Shown piece after piece: positions 16,926 to 25,706 of a DNA stretch of 64,000 bases. How positions within the stretch are numbered: position 1 is the first letter of the stretch; each line of letters begins with the position of its first letter. A model generated the notes under the pieces. The model made no database searches and was not told where the DNA came from. It saw only the letters and a list, made by a program, of their open reading frames with translations. Source of the stretch: Kutzneria buriramensis (lineage in GTDB: Bacteria; Actinomycetota; Actinomycetes; Mycobacteriales; Pseudonocardiaceae); assembly GCF_043575855.1 (NCBI RefSeq), contig NZ_CP144375.1, positions 6,076,001-6,140,000 on the forward strand. The letters run 5' to 3'. The position numbers and the translations under genes are program-made.

Positions 16926-17344
16926 CGGTGCGCTACGCCGAGCCGGGCTCGTCGTTCTGGCCGGTGCTGTGGGCCCCTGGCTTCGCGCTGCTGGGCGCGG
17001 GCGTGGAGGCGCTGAGCGGCTCGGTGCACTGGCTGGGCTGGACGCTGGCGGCACTGGTGCTCGCCGGCGTCTGGGCGCTGTGGGTGGCGGCACGGCGTCG
17101 GCTGCGGTCCGTGTGCCTGACCGACGACACGCTCCGCCTCGGCGAGGAGGAGCTGCCGGTCACGAGCATCGCCGCCGTCGAGGAGGACGAACCGGAGGCG
17201 GCCAAGGTGCTGGGCGGCGGCTGGACGACACCCAAGGGCACCGGCGCGGTGCCGCTCCGCCTGCGCGACGGCGGTGTGGTGCTGGCGTGGGCCCGGCGGC
17301 CGGACGACCTGCGCGCGGCGCTGTCGAGCCTGCTCGAGGCGTGA
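16922..17344 (+). CDS. Small two-helix membrane protein with soluble C-terminal domain
   Basis: The 140-residue protein has two adjacent hydrophobic segments (FWPVLWAPGFALLGAGVEAL and LGWTLAALVLAGVWALWVAA) followed by a compact soluble part with LTDDTLRLGEEELPVTSIAAVEE and a closing VVLAWARRPDDLRAAL. The layout resembles actinobacterial DUF3093-like or PH-like membrane proteins, but I cannot place it firmly. GTG 16922 overlaps the upstream stop (GTGA), so it belongs to the hemB-downstream operon. No function is proposed. Confidence 0.65.
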   Translation: MTVRYAEPGSSFWPVLWAPGFALLGAGVEALSGSVHWLGWTLAALVLAGVWALWVAARRRLRSVCLTDDTLRLGEEELPVTSIAAVEEDEPEAAKVLGGGWTTPKGTGAVPLRLRDGGVVLAWARRPDDLRAALSSLLEA

Positions 17345-17387
17345 CGGCGCTGCGCTACACGGGCACCACGGCGGGCGTGAGAACCTG

Positions 17388-17711
17388 ATGGGCATGAGCA
17401 GCCCCCGGTTGAACCAGCCGTGGCGCGCCGCGGTGGCGGGCGGCCTGGTGGTCGTCGCCGTGCTCGCGGTGCTCGCCGCCATCTGGTCGTGGCAGCACGG
17501 CATCATCCGGTACGACGTCCCGGCCGGCGACGGCACGCCCGAGCTGGCGTCCACCCGCTTCATCGGCAGCTGGATGGCCGCCGCGATCGGCCTGGGCACG
17601 GTGGCGGCGCTGCTGCTGGTGGGCGCGGGCCGGCAGCTGCTGCTGGCCGTCCGCACCCGGGACAGCAACCCGCTGCCGCCGATCCAGACGGCCGAGGCCC
17701 CGTCGGCCTAG
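17388..17711 (+). CDS. Small two-helix membrane protein of unknown function
   Basis: The 107-residue protein (MGMSSPRLNQPWRAA...) has two transmembrane segments, AVAGGLVVVAVLAVLAAIWSW and AAIGLGTVAALLLVGAGRQL, separated by a ~35-residue polar loop with the conserved-looking ELASTRFIGSW. Start ATG 17388 is chosen; ATG 17394 is equally possible. It is convergent with the TetR gene, whose end overlaps its last codon by 4 nt. No function can be assigned. Confidence 0.6.
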   Translation: MGMSSPRLNQPWRAAVAGGLVVVAVLAVLAAIWSWQHGIIRYDVPAGDGTPELASTRFIGSWMAAAIGLGTVAALLLVGAGRQLLLAVRTRDSNPLPPIQTAEAPSA

Positions 17712-18361
17712 GCGTCGTCGACCCCCGGGAACTGCGGCGGCTCCGGCAGCACGGGCCAGTGCGGTGGCTCCGGCGGGCCGCCGGCCATGCGCAGCGCCAG
17801 TTCGACGTAGCGGCGGTGCATCGCCAGCGGCGTCAGCTCGCCGTCGTCCCGGAACCACTCGCTGATCAGCCCGCACATGTCCAGCACCGCCCGCGCGGTG
17901 CCGGTGGCGGAGCCGCTGACGAGGTGGAACGCCCCGGCGGCCGCCCCGGCCGCCAGCACCTCGGCGAGCTGGTCGCGCAGCCGGCGGCGGATGTCGAGGA
18001 CGCCGACGAGCCGTGAGCTGGTCAGGTACCGGTACTCGTGGTTGCCGACGCGCGAGCGCTCACGGAACTGGCAGTGGGCCGTGACGTGCACGGCGACCAG
18101 GGCCGCGAACTGGTCCACCGGGTCGTCGCCGGCGTTGGCGCGCTCCCGGATCGTGTGCCGTTCCAGCTCGGCGTGGATGTCCAGGACCAGCTCGTACAGC
18201 AGCTCGTCCTTGGACGAGAAGTGGTTGTACAGCGCGCCCTGGGTGAAACCGCAGGCCTGGGTTATCTCCTTCACCGAGGTGGCGAGGAACCCCCGCTCGT
18301 AGAACAGCGTGGTGGCCGCGGCCAGCAGCCGGTCCCGCGATCGGGTCTCCACACTCGTCAT
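17708..18361 (-). CDS. TetR-family transcriptional regulator
   Basis: The 217-residue protein has a canonical TetR N-terminal HTH (DRLLAAATTLFYERGFLATS then EITQACGFTQGALYNHFSSK, residues ~10-51) and a variable all-helical ligand domain. It is divergent from the orphan sugar-binding lipoprotein gene, with an imperfect 22-bp palindrome between them, so it most likely represses itself and that gene. The C-terminus is Pro-rich (PPEPPHWPVLPEPPQFPG), outside the usual TetR core. The ligand is unknown. Confidence 0.88.
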   Translation of the reverse strand: MTSVETRSRDRLLAAATTLFYERGFLATSVKEITQACGFTQGALYNHFSSKDELLYELVLDIHAELERHTIRERANAGDDPVDQFAALVAVHVTAHCQFRERSRVGNHEYRYLTSSRLVGVLDIRRRLRDQLAEVLAAGAAAGAFHLVSGSATGTARAVLDMCGLISEWFRDDGELTPLAMHRRYVELALRMAGGPPEPPHWPVLPEPPQFPGVDDA

Positions 18362-18415
18362 CGGTCAATCCTCGCCCACTTGACCTCGGCCGCCGACGAC
18401 GGTAGGACCTTCCGG

Positions 18416-18437
18416 GGTATATGAACGGTCATTTACC
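18416..18437. promoter_or_regulatory. 22-bp imperfect palindrome, probable TetR operator
   Basis: Arms GGTA-x-ATGA-x-CG (18416 onward) and CG-x-TCAT-x-TACC (to 18437) match in 18 of 22 positions around a central dyad. It lies 54 bp upstream of the TetR start and 23 bp upstream of GTG 18460. It contains ATG 18421, which argues that the lipoprotein starts at 18460 instead. Confidence 0.55.
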
Positions 18438-18459
18438 GCCCGAACGTGAAAGGCCCGCG

Positions 18460-19620
18460 GTGTCCTCCTCCCGGCTCGCCGTCCTGACCACGGCGCTCGC
18501 CCTCGCCCTGACCGCCTGCTCGGGAATGTCGGCAGCGCCGACACCCACCAAGTCACCGGTCGACTACAGCGCCCAGGCGCTGCAGGCCACCCAGGCCGCC
18601 ATCAGCGGCACCTATCACGAGCCGTCCTCCCAGCCCCGGCCGGCGGCGCGCAACAAGAAGCTGGCGGTGATCTCGTCCGGCCAGAACGCCATCAGCTCGC
18701 TGGTGCCGGCCAGCGCCGTGATGGAGGCGGCGGCCACCATCGGCTGGGACGCCAAGCTGTACGACGGCAAGCTGGACCCGAAGTCCTGGCCGGGACTAGT
18801 CAGCCAGGCGGTGGCCAACGGCGCTCAGGGCATCGTGCTGGTGGCGGTGGACTGCCCGGCCGTGGCCCAGCCGCTGGCCGAGGCCAAGGCCAAGGGCATC
18901 AAGATCGTCGGCATCTTCGCGTTCGACTGCAACGACGTGCTCTTCGGCGGGACAGCGCCGTCACTGTTCAGCTCCTACGTGGACTTCGGGCCGCCGGTGA
19001 ACCGGAACATCGCGGACTTCTCCCAGCTCTACGGCGCCGACCAGGCCAACACGGTCATCGCGCAGACCGACGGCAAGGCCAAGGTGGTCCTGGTGACGGA
19101 CAACGAGTTCACCTCGATCCGACACACCATCCAGGGCTTCCGGGACACCATCACCAAGTGCACCACCTGTTCCATCGTGGCCGAGGTGGACATCAAGGCC
19201 GCCGACCTCACCACGCCGGCTGCCGCTGCGAGCGTGCTGAAGGTCCTGCACGACCATCCTGACGCGAACGCCGTGAAGAGTCCGTATACCGCCGCGACGC
19301 TGGCCGCGGTGAGCCCGGCGGTGATGAAGTCCGGGCGTGCCGCCTCGCTGTATGTCATGGGCGGCGAGGGATTCGAGCCGGAACTCGACCTGATCCGCAA
19401 GCACGAAGGACTGTCCGCGGTCACCGTCATCCCCTCCGACTGGTACGGCTGGGCGGCCGTGGACACGGTGAACAGCCTGTTCATCGGGCAGCAACCGGCC
19501 GATTCCGGACTCGGCTGGCAGCTCATCGACGACGAGGTGAACCCGCCGTCGAACAACGCGTACAAACCGACAATCGACTTCCGAAGCGCATATCGGGCCG
19601 CGTGGGGAAGGGCCGACTGA
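18460..19620 (+). CDS. Orphan periplasmic sugar-binding-type lipoprotein
   Basis: The 386-residue protein has a type II signal peptide (VSSSRLAVLTTALALALTAC, lipobox LTAC with Cys near residue 20) and a two-lobed periplasmic-binding fold of the Peripla_BP_4 type: KLAVISSGQNAISSL, QGIVLVAVDCPAVAQ and VVLVTDNEFTSIRHTIQGF. Such proteins feed sugars or autoinducer-like ligands to ABC importers, but no permease or ATPase gene is adjacent, so it is an orphan receptor or shares a distant transporter. GTG 18460 is preferred, with GAAAGG 6 nt upstream; the in-frame ATG 18421 sits inside the operator-like palindrome. It is probably controlled by the divergent TetR protein. Confidence 0.78.
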   Translation: MSSSRLAVLTTALALALTACSGMSAAPTPTKSPVDYSAQALQATQAAISGTYHEPSSQPRPAARNKKLAVISSGQNAISSLVPASAVMEAAATIGWDAKLYDGKLDPKSWPGLVSQAVANGAQGIVLVAVDCPAVAQPLAEAKAKGIKIVGIFAFDCNDVLFGGTAPSLFSSYVDFGPPVNRNIADFSQLYGADQANTVIAQTDGKAKVVLVTDNEFTSIRHTIQGFRDTITKCTTCSIVAEVDIKAADLTTPAAAASVLKVLHDHPDANAVKSPYTAATLAAVSPAVMKSGRAASLYVMGGEGFEPELDLIRKHEGLSAVTVIPSDWYGWAAVDTVNSLFIGQQPADSGLGWQLIDDEVNPPSNNAYKPTIDFRSAYRAAWGRAD

Positions 19621-19762
19621 GCACCTTCAGCTAACTCACAGGCAGCATCCAGTCTGACGACAGGCTGAACACAGAGGATCAGGGTGTTGACAACCGCCCT
19701 GGGGCCTTGAAGTTGCTGCCGCGCTCCCCCCAGGCCAGGGATGCGAGCAGAGTGAGGACCTC

Positions 19763-21082
19763 GTGTTGTCGAGAATTCGACTGCGCTTGACCAGACGGTC
19801 GGTGATCATCATCGTGGCCGCGGTCGTGGTGGCGACGGGCGGCGGCATCGCATGGGCCGCCACCCGTCCGACCGCGGACGCGTCGACCACGTCGTTCGCC
19901 ACGGCGACGACCGCCACGCTCAAGCAGACCGTCTCCTCGTCCGGCACCATCGAGCCGGCGCAGCAGGAGAACCTGAACTTCGCGGTGTCCGGTCAGGTCA
20001 CCGGCGTCACCGCGACGGTCGGCCAGCAGGTGACGGCGGGGCAGGCCCTGGCCACCGTGAACTCGGCCGCGCTGGCGGCCAACGTCGCCGAGGCGCAGGC
20101 CACCGTCTCCACCGACCAGGCCCGGCTGACCAGCGACCAGACTGCCGGCGCGTCCAGCGCGCAGGTCACCGCCGACCAGGCCGCGGTCACCGCGGCCCAG
20201 AACTCCCTGAGCAACGCCCAGAACGCGCTCAGCGAGGCGACTCTCACGTCGCCGATCGCCGGCACGGTCGCGGCGGTGAACCTGACCGTCGGGCAGCAGG
20301 TGTCGGGCGGCAGCACGTCCACCAGCAGCGGCGGCAGCGGATCCGGTGGGTCCGGCGGTGGTGGCGGCGCCGGCGGCGGTGGCGGTGGGGGCGGCGCCTC
20401 GACCGGCTCGTCGAGTTCGTCCAGCTCCGCCAGTTCCGCCCAGGTTGTGGTGATCTCCACCGGCTCGTACATCGTCAACGCCAGCGTGGACGACACCGAG
20501 GTCGGTCAGATCAAGAACGGCGAGCAGGCGACCATCACCGCCAACGGCAGCACCCAGCCGGTGTACGGCACTGTCACCTCGGTGGCGATGCTGGCCAGCT
20601 CCTCCTCGACGGTGCCGAGCTATCCGGTGACCATCGGCGTCACCGGCACGCCGACCGGCCTGTACCCGGGGGCCAGCGCGACCGTGGCGATAACGGTCAA
20701 GCAGGTCACCGACGCCGTGGTCGTGCCGACCGCCGCGATCCACTACGAGAACGGCAACGCGGTCGTCTACCAGATGTCCGGCGGCAAGCAGGTGTCCAAG
20801 CAGGTCACCACCGGCATGACCTCCGGCGGCCAGACCCAGATCACCAACGGACTGTCCGACGGTGACCAGGTGGTCGTGCCGACGCGCAACACCAGCACCA
20901 ACGGCGGCACGCGAACCGGCACCGGCGGCACCACCGGCACGAACGGCCGCGGCACCGGTGGCGGCGGATTCGGTGGCGGCGGTCTTGGCGGGGGCGGGTT
21001 CGGCGGCGGTGGATTCGGTGGTGGCGGCGGTGGTGGTGGCCGCGGCGCCGGCGGTGGCGGCGGCCAGGCGAACGGCGGCTGA
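19763..21082 (+). CDS. MacA-like periplasmic adaptor (HlyD/MFP family) with Gly-rich tail
   Basis: The 439-residue protein has a signal-anchor (SVIIIVAAVVVATGGGIAWA, ~13-32) and a biotinyl-lipoyl half (TATLKQTVSSSGTIEPAQQE, LNFAVSGQVTGVTATVGQQV). A helical hairpin with Gln/Ala repeats follows (~100-165), then a Gly/Ser linker (~185-230) and a beta-barrel part with VDDTEVGQIKNGEQATI. The last ~70 residues are almost pure Gly with Phe and Arg. It should bridge the ABC permease to the exterior, as MacA does with MacB; in a Gram-positive its partner is unclear. GTG 19763 has GAGGACC upstream. It is first in a seven-gene run, with 3 nt to the ATPase gene. Confidence 0.85.
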   Translation: MLSRIRLRLTRRSVIIIVAAVVVATGGGIAWAATRPTADASTTSFATATTATLKQTVSSSGTIEPAQQENLNFAVSGQVTGVTATVGQQVTAGQALATVNSAALAANVAEAQATVSTDQARLTSDQTAGASSAQVTADQAAVTAAQNSLSNAQNALSEATLTSPIAGTVAAVNLTVGQQVSGGSTSTSSGGSGSGGSGGGGGAGGGGGGGGASTGSSSSSSSASSAQVVVISTGSYIVNASVDDTEVGQIKNGEQATITANGSTQPVYGTVTSVAMLASSSSTVPSYPVTIGVTGTPTGLYPGASATVAITVKQVTDAVVVPTAAIHYENGNAVVYQMSGGKQVSKQVTTGMTSGGQTQITNGLSDGDQVVVPTRNTSTNGGTRTGTGGTTGTNGRGTGGGGFGGGGLGGGGFGGGGFGGGGGGGGRGAGGGGGQANGG

Positions 21083-21085
21083 GCC

Positions 21086-21829
21086 ATGAGCCTCGACATG
21101 ACGACCCCGATCCCCCCGGTGATCGGCGGCCCGAAGACGGTCATCGGCATCCAGGACGTCACCAAGATCTACAAGACCGGCTCGGTCGAGGTGGCCGCGC
21201 TCGGCGGCGTGTCGCTGCGCATCGACGAGGGCGAGTACGTGGCGATCATGGGGCCGTCCGGCTCCGGCAAGTCCACGCTGATGCACATCATCGGCTGCCT
21301 GGACGTCGCCACCTCGGGCAGCTACTTCCTGGCCGGCGAGGACGTCAGCGACCTGACGGAGAACGAGCTGGCGGTGATCCGCAACAAGCGGATCGGCTTC
21401 GTCTTCCAGCAGTTCAACCTGCTCACCTCGCTCACCGCGTGGCGCAACGTGGAACTGCCGCTGAGCTACGCCGGCGTGCCGAAGTCGGAGCGCAAGCGCC
21501 GGGCCGTGGAGCAGCTGGAGCGGGTCGGCCTCGGCGACCGCGTGGAGCACAAGCCGACCGAGCTGTCCGGCGGCCAGCAGTCCCGCGTGGCGCTGGCCCG
21601 GGCGCTGGTCAACGTGCCGGCGCTGATCCTGGCCGACGAGCCGACCGGCGCGCTGGACTCCAAGGCCACCGCGGACGTGCTGAGCGTCTTCTCCGACCTG
21701 CACCGCGCCGGCCACACCATCGTGCTCATCACGCACGAGGAGGATGTGGCGGCGTGCGCGCAGCGGGTGGTGCGGCTGCGGGACGGGCTCATCGAGTCCG
21801 ACACGATGAACGTGGGAGGTGCGGCGTAA
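21086..21829 (+). CDS. MacB/LolD-type ABC transporter ATP-binding protein
   Basis: The 247-residue ATPase has Walker A GPSGSGKST (~residues 53-61), Q-loop FVFQQFNLL, signature LSGGQQSRVALARAL, Walker B LILADEP and switch His in VLITHEED. The sequence class (HIIGCLD, TGALDSK) is that of MacB/LolD exporters, which work by mechanotransmission rather than by moving substrate through the membrane. It pairs with the FtsX-like permease that begins at its own stop (TAATG). It supplies energy for the adaptor-linked exporter; cargo is unknown. Confidence 0.93.
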   Translation: MSLDMTTPIPPVIGGPKTVIGIQDVTKIYKTGSVEVAALGGVSLRIDEGEYVAIMGPSGSGKSTLMHIIGCLDVATSGSYFLAGEDVSDLTENELAVIRNKRIGFVFQQFNLLTSLTAWRNVELPLSYAGVPKSERKRRAVEQLERVGLGDRVEHKPTELSGGQQSRVALARALVNVPALILADEPTGALDSKATADVLSVFSDLHRAGHTIVLITHEEDVAACAQRVVRLRDGLIESDTMNVGGAA

Positions 21830-23058
21830 TGGGGTGGCTCGAAACGCTGCGCACCAGCTGGGACGCGATCCGCTCGCACCGCCTGCGGTCCGGGCTGACC
21901 ATGCTCGGCATCCTCATCGGCATCGCGGCCGTCATCCTCACCGTCGGCCTCGGCGAGGGCGCGCAGCAGCAGGTCAGCAGTGCCATCAACGCGCTGGGCA
22001 CGAACCTGCTCGTCGTCTCGCCCGGCAGCAGCACCACCGGCGGCGTGCGCGGCGGCTCCGGCACCTCGGTGTCGCTGACGGCCAGCGACGCCACGGCGTT
22101 GGGCGACAAGTCGGTCGCGCCGGACATCCAGGCCGTGGCCCCGAGCAACAGCCGCTCCGAGTCGCTGACCGCCGGCTCCACCAACTGGACGACGTCGGTG
22201 GTCGGCACCACCCCGGACTGGCTGGGCGTGCGCGCCCGCACCCTGTCCGAGGGCCGGTTCCTGTCCAATCAGGACGTCAGCGGCGAGGCGGCGAACGTGG
22301 TGCTGGGCACCACCACCGCGCAGCAGCTGTTCGGCTTCGCCGACCCGGTCGGCCGCACGGTGACCATCGGCAACGTGCCGTTCACGGTGGTCGGCGTGCT
22401 GGCCAGCGAGGGCACGTCGTCCGCGCAGAACCAGGACGACCAGGCGGTGGTGCCGATCAGCACCGCGTCCGACCGGATCTTCGGCGGCGCCACCCGCACG
22501 TCGGTGCAGTCGATCTACGTGGAGGCCACCACGGCGGACACGCTGTCCGCCGCCTACCAGGAAGCCAACCAGGAACTCCTGACGCTGCACCACATCACCG
22601 ACCCGACCGCGGCCGATTTCACCATCGCCAGCCAGGAGTCGCTGCTGACGACGGCGACGTCGGTGAGCAAGACGCTGACCATCCTGCTCGGCGGCGTGGC
22701 AGCGCTGTCGCTGCTGGTCGGCGGCATCGGCGTCATGAACATCATGCTGGTGTCGGTGACCGAGCGGATCCGCGAGATCGGCCTGCGCAAGGCGCTGGGC
22801 GCGAGCCCCACGGTGATCCGGCGGCAGTTCCTGGTGGAGGCCTCGGTGCTCGGGCTGTCCGGCGGGATACTCGGCGCGCTGCTGGGGATCGTGGGCGCGC
22901 TGGTGCTGCCGGGCCTGATCTCCTCGACCATCACCGTGTCCCCGACGGCCACCGTGCTGGCCATCCTGACCTCGATCGCCATCGGCATGGCCTTCGGCGT
23001 GTACCCGGCCAGCCGGGCCGCCCGCCTGGCCCCGATCGACGCTCTCCGAAGCGAATGA
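21829..23058 (+). CDS. MacB-type ABC transporter permease (FtsX family)
   Basis: The 409-residue protein has the 1+3 transmembrane layout of MacB: helix 1 (LTMLGILIGIAAVILTVGLG, ~24-43), a large extracytoplasmic domain (~45-275), then three C-terminal helices (TILLGGVAALSLLVGGIGVM, LSGGILGALLGIVGALVLPG, TVLAILTSIAIGMAFGVYPA). The MacB hallmark NIMLVSVTERIREIGLRKAL is present, as is the closing YPASRAARLAPIDALR. The start at ATG 21829 overlaps the ATPase stop, ensuring stoichiometric translation. With the two adaptors it should form a tripartite-like export or envelope-stress system. Confidence 0.92.
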   Translation: MGWLETLRTSWDAIRSHRLRSGLTMLGILIGIAAVILTVGLGEGAQQQVSSAINALGTNLLVVSPGSSTTGGVRGGSGTSVSLTASDATALGDKSVAPDIQAVAPSNSRSESLTAGSTNWTTSVVGTTPDWLGVRARTLSEGRFLSNQDVSGEAANVVLGTTTAQQLFGFADPVGRTVTIGNVPFTVVGVLASEGTSSAQNQDDQAVVPISTASDRIFGGATRTSVQSIYVEATTADTLSAAYQEANQELLTLHHITDPTAADFTIASQESLLTTATSVSKTLTILLGGVAALSLLVGGIGVMNIMLVSVTERIREIGLRKALGASPTVIRRQFLVEASVLGLSGGILGALLGIVGALVLPGLISSTITVSPTATVLAILTSIAIGMAFGVYPASRAARLAPIDALRSE

Positions 23059-23072
23059 GCTGGAGCCCAACG

Positions 23073-23930
23073 ATGTCCGTGCAGATCCGCAAGTCCGCCC
23101 CGGTCCTCGGACTGGTCGCCGGCGCGCTGGCGTTCACGCTCGCCGCGTGTGGCGGGTCGGCCCCCGCGCCGGCCGCCAACCAGGGCGGCAACAGCCAGCA
23201 GGGCCGCGGCGGCGGCGCGCCGCCCGGGGTGTTCGGCAGCATCGCCGCGGTGTCCGGCCAGACGCTCCAGGTGCAGAACCCGCAGAGCGGTCAGGTCGCG
23301 GTCAGCTACGACGGCTCGACCAAGATCACCAACTCGGTGGCCGGCGCGCTGAGCGACGTGACCTCCGGCGTGTGCGTGTCGGTGGTCGGCACGTCCACCG
23401 GGCAGGGCCAGCCGGTCAGCGCCACCGCCGTGACGATCACTCCGGCCGGCGCCAACGGCTGCACGTTCGGCAACGGCGGCCAGCGGCCGTCCGGCTCGAA
23501 CACGCCGCGTCCCTCCGGGTCTCGCGCGCCGCGGCCCAGCGGCAGCAACGGTCCCCGGCCCAGCACCGGCAACAACCCGGCCGGCGGCCCGCGCGCCTTC
23601 GGCGCCGTGACGGCCGTGTCCGCCACCGGCTTCACCGTGCACTCCACCTTCGGCACGAACACCACCGACACCTCCGTCAACGTCACGTCGGCGACGACGT
23701 ACACCAAGACCGTGACGGCCGACCCCAGCGTGTTGGTCGTGGGCGCGTGCGTTGCGGCGCAAGGCAAGGCCGACGACACCGGCGCGGTGGCGGCGACCTC
23801 GATCGCCGTGAGCAAGGCCGGCCCCAACGGCTGCACCGGCGGCTTCCGGGGTGGCTTCGGCGGCGGGCGCGGCGGTCGTGGCGGCAGCGGCGGCGGCCAG
23901 GGCGGCGGGAACGGCGGCGGCAATGGCTGA
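23073..23930 (+). CDS. DUF5666-domain lipoprotein with Gly/Arg-rich tail
   Basis: The 285-residue protein has a lipobox (LAFTLAACGG, Cys ~27) and two DUF5666-like beta domains: FGSIAAVSGQTLQVQ and FGAVTAVSATGFTVHSTFG. They are joined by a Ser/Pro/Arg repeat linker (RPSGSNTPRPSGSRAPRPSG, ~140-160), and the C-terminus is Gly/Arg-rich. DUF5666 has no known biochemical role. It sits between the permease and the second adaptor of the export operon; its end overlaps the next gene by 8 nt (ATGGCTGA). It may be an accessory surface component of the exporter, which is inference. Confidence 0.8.
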   Translation: MSVQIRKSAPVLGLVAGALAFTLAACGGSAPAPAANQGGNSQQGRGGGAPPGVFGSIAAVSGQTLQVQNPQSGQVAVSYDGSTKITNSVAGALSDVTSGVCVSVVGTSTGQGQPVSATAVTITPAGANGCTFGNGGQRPSGSNTPRPSGSRAPRPSGSNGPRPSTGNNPAGGPRAFGAVTAVSATGFTVHSTFGTNTTDTSVNVTSATTYTKTVTADPSVLVVGACVAAQGKADDTGAVAATSIAVSKAGPNGCTGGFRGGFGGGRGGRGGSGGGQGGGNGGGNG

Positions 23931-25671
23931 CCGCAAGAAGGACGCCCGCAGAAGGGGTTTCCGCCGCTCCAGGGTGGTGATCGGCATCGTGGTGCTGGTC
24001 CTGCTCGGCGGCGGGGCCGCGGCCTTCGCCGCCACCCGGAGCAGCGGTCCCTCGTACCGGACGGCGATCGCCGGCCCGGCCTCGGTGACGTCGATGCTCA
24101 ACGGCATCGGCACCGTGCAGCCGGTGTCCGAGGCGACGGTCAGCTTCCCGGTGTCCGGGCAGGTCGCGTCGGTGGCGGTGAAGCAGGGCGACCAGGTGAC
24201 GTCCGGCCAGGTGCTGGCGTCGCTGAACACGACGACGCTGGCCGGCCAGGTCAGCACCGCGCAGTCCACTTTGGCCACCGCGCAGGCGAAGCTGGCGTCC
24301 GACCAGAACAGCCAGACCTCGGCGGCCACGCCGTCGACCCAGTCGTCGACGCCGTCCACCTCGAAGTCCTCCTCAAGCGGCGGTTCCTCGGCCAAGCTGA
24401 CCGGGCTGCTGCGGTCCATTTCGGACGGTCAGAACGCGGTGCGCGGCGCGCAGCAGAAGGTGGACGCCGACGTGCAGTTCGCCGGGGCGGCGCTGAAGAA
24501 GGCGCAGGCCACCTGCCCGAACGTCATCCAGCAGCTCGGGGCCACCCCGCCCGCGACGGACCCGACCTCGACCCCGGCGGCCAAGGGCAAGGGCGGCGCC
24601 ACGCCGCCGTCCGACGGCTCGGATCCGACGTCGACCACGCCCACGCCGCCGCCGACCGCCCCGCCGGTCAACGTCAGCGACTGCACGGATCTGCTCCAGC
24701 AGGTCCAGGACGCGCAGGCCAAGACCGCCGCCGACGAGACGGCGCTGAGCCAGGCCGAGGCGTCGCTGTCGACCGCGCTGGGGCAGGCGGCCACCGCCGT
24801 TCAGCAGGCGTCGACGAGCGGCACCAGCATCACCACCGGCTCGGCCACGCCGAAGACGTCCTCCACACCGTCCACCGGCGGTGGCGGGCGCGGCGGTGGT
24901 GGCTCCTCGACGCCACCGTCGGCCGACCAGATCGCCGCCGACCAGGCCTCCGTGGACGCCGCCAACGCGCAGTTGGCCGCCAACCAGCAGAACATGGCCG
25001 CCGCGAGCCTGGTCAGCCCGATCGACGGCACCGTCGCGCAGGTGGACATCGCCGCCGGCCAGAACGCCTCGGCCAACTCGTCCACCGCCAAGATCGTGAT
25101 CGTCGGCGCGGGCGGCAACCAGGTCACCACCGCCGTCAACGACAACCAGGTCGGGCAGGTCAAGCCCGGGCAGGCGGCGGCGATCACCCCGGACGGCGCG
25201 GGCAAGCCGCTGGCCGGCAAGGTCGTCTCCATCGGCGCGCTGGCCAGCACGACCTCCGGCGGCTCGGCCAGCTTCCCCGTGACGATCTCGCTGGACGGCA
25301 ACGGCAAGGCCCTGTTCGCCGGGTCCACCGCGGCCGTGGCGATCACGCTGGGCAGCGCCAAGGCGGCCGTCACCGTGCCGACCTCGGCGGTGCACACCGT
25401 CGGCGCGAACAGCTTCGTGGCGACGCTGGTCGACGGCCAGTCCACGCTCAAGCGGGTCACCGTCGGCGTCATCGGCGCGACCGTCACCCAGATCACCGAG
25501 GGCCTCAACGCCGGCGACGAGGTGGTCCTGGCCGACCTGAGCCAGGCCCTGCCGACCGCGACGACCGGCGCCGGCGCACGCGGCTTGACAGGCGGCGGAG
25601 GCGGCTTCCGCCAAGGTGGGGCCGGGGGCGGTGGGGGCGCCGCCGGTGGCGGCGGCCGGGCCGGCGGGTGA
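23923..25671 (+). CDS. Second HlyD/MacA-like periplasmic adaptor, enlarged
   Basis: This 582-residue adaptor paralogue has a signal-anchor (VVIGIVVLVLLGGGAAAFAA), lipoyl-like strands (SEATVSFPVSGQVASVAVKQ) and a long helical/low-complexity insertion (~125-330, Ser/Thr/Pro-rich with two Cys pairs around TCPNV and DCTDLL). A second helical segment with DQIAADQASVDAANAQLAAN follows, then the beta-barrel half (NDNQVGQVKPGQAAAI) and a Gly-rich tail. The insertion makes it much longer than the first adaptor. It overlaps the DUF5666 gene by 8 nt and the response-regulator reading frame follows closely. Two non-identical adaptors in one operon suggest a heteromeric periplasmic assembly. Confidence 0.83.
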   Translation: MADRKKDARRRGFRRSRVVIGIVVLVLLGGGAAAFAATRSSGPSYRTAIAGPASVTSMLNGIGTVQPVSEATVSFPVSGQVASVAVKQGDQVTSGQVLASLNTTTLAGQVSTAQSTLATAQAKLASDQNSQTSAATPSTQSSTPSTSKSSSSGGSSAKLTGLLRSISDGQNAVRGAQQKVDADVQFAGAALKKAQATCPNVIQQLGATPPATDPTSTPAAKGKGGATPPSDGSDPTSTTPTPPPTAPPVNVSDCTDLLQQVQDAQAKTAADETALSQAEASLSTALGQAATAVQQASTSGTSITTGSATPKTSSTPSTGGGGRGGGGSSTPPSADQIAADQASVDAANAQLAANQQNMAAASLVSPIDGTVAQVDIAAGQNASANSSTAKIVIVGAGGNQVTTAVNDNQVGQVKPGQAAAITPDGAGKPLAGKVVSIGALASTTSGGSASFPVTISLDGNGKALFAGSTAAVAITLGSAKAAVTVPTSAVHTVGANSFVATLVDGQSTLKRVTVGVIGATVTQITEGLNAGDEVVLADLSQALPTATTGAGARGLTGGGGGFRQGGAGGGGGAAGGGGRAGG

Positions 25672-25706
25672 CGGCTGACACGTACGGCTCGGGTGTGGAG
25701 CACTAT

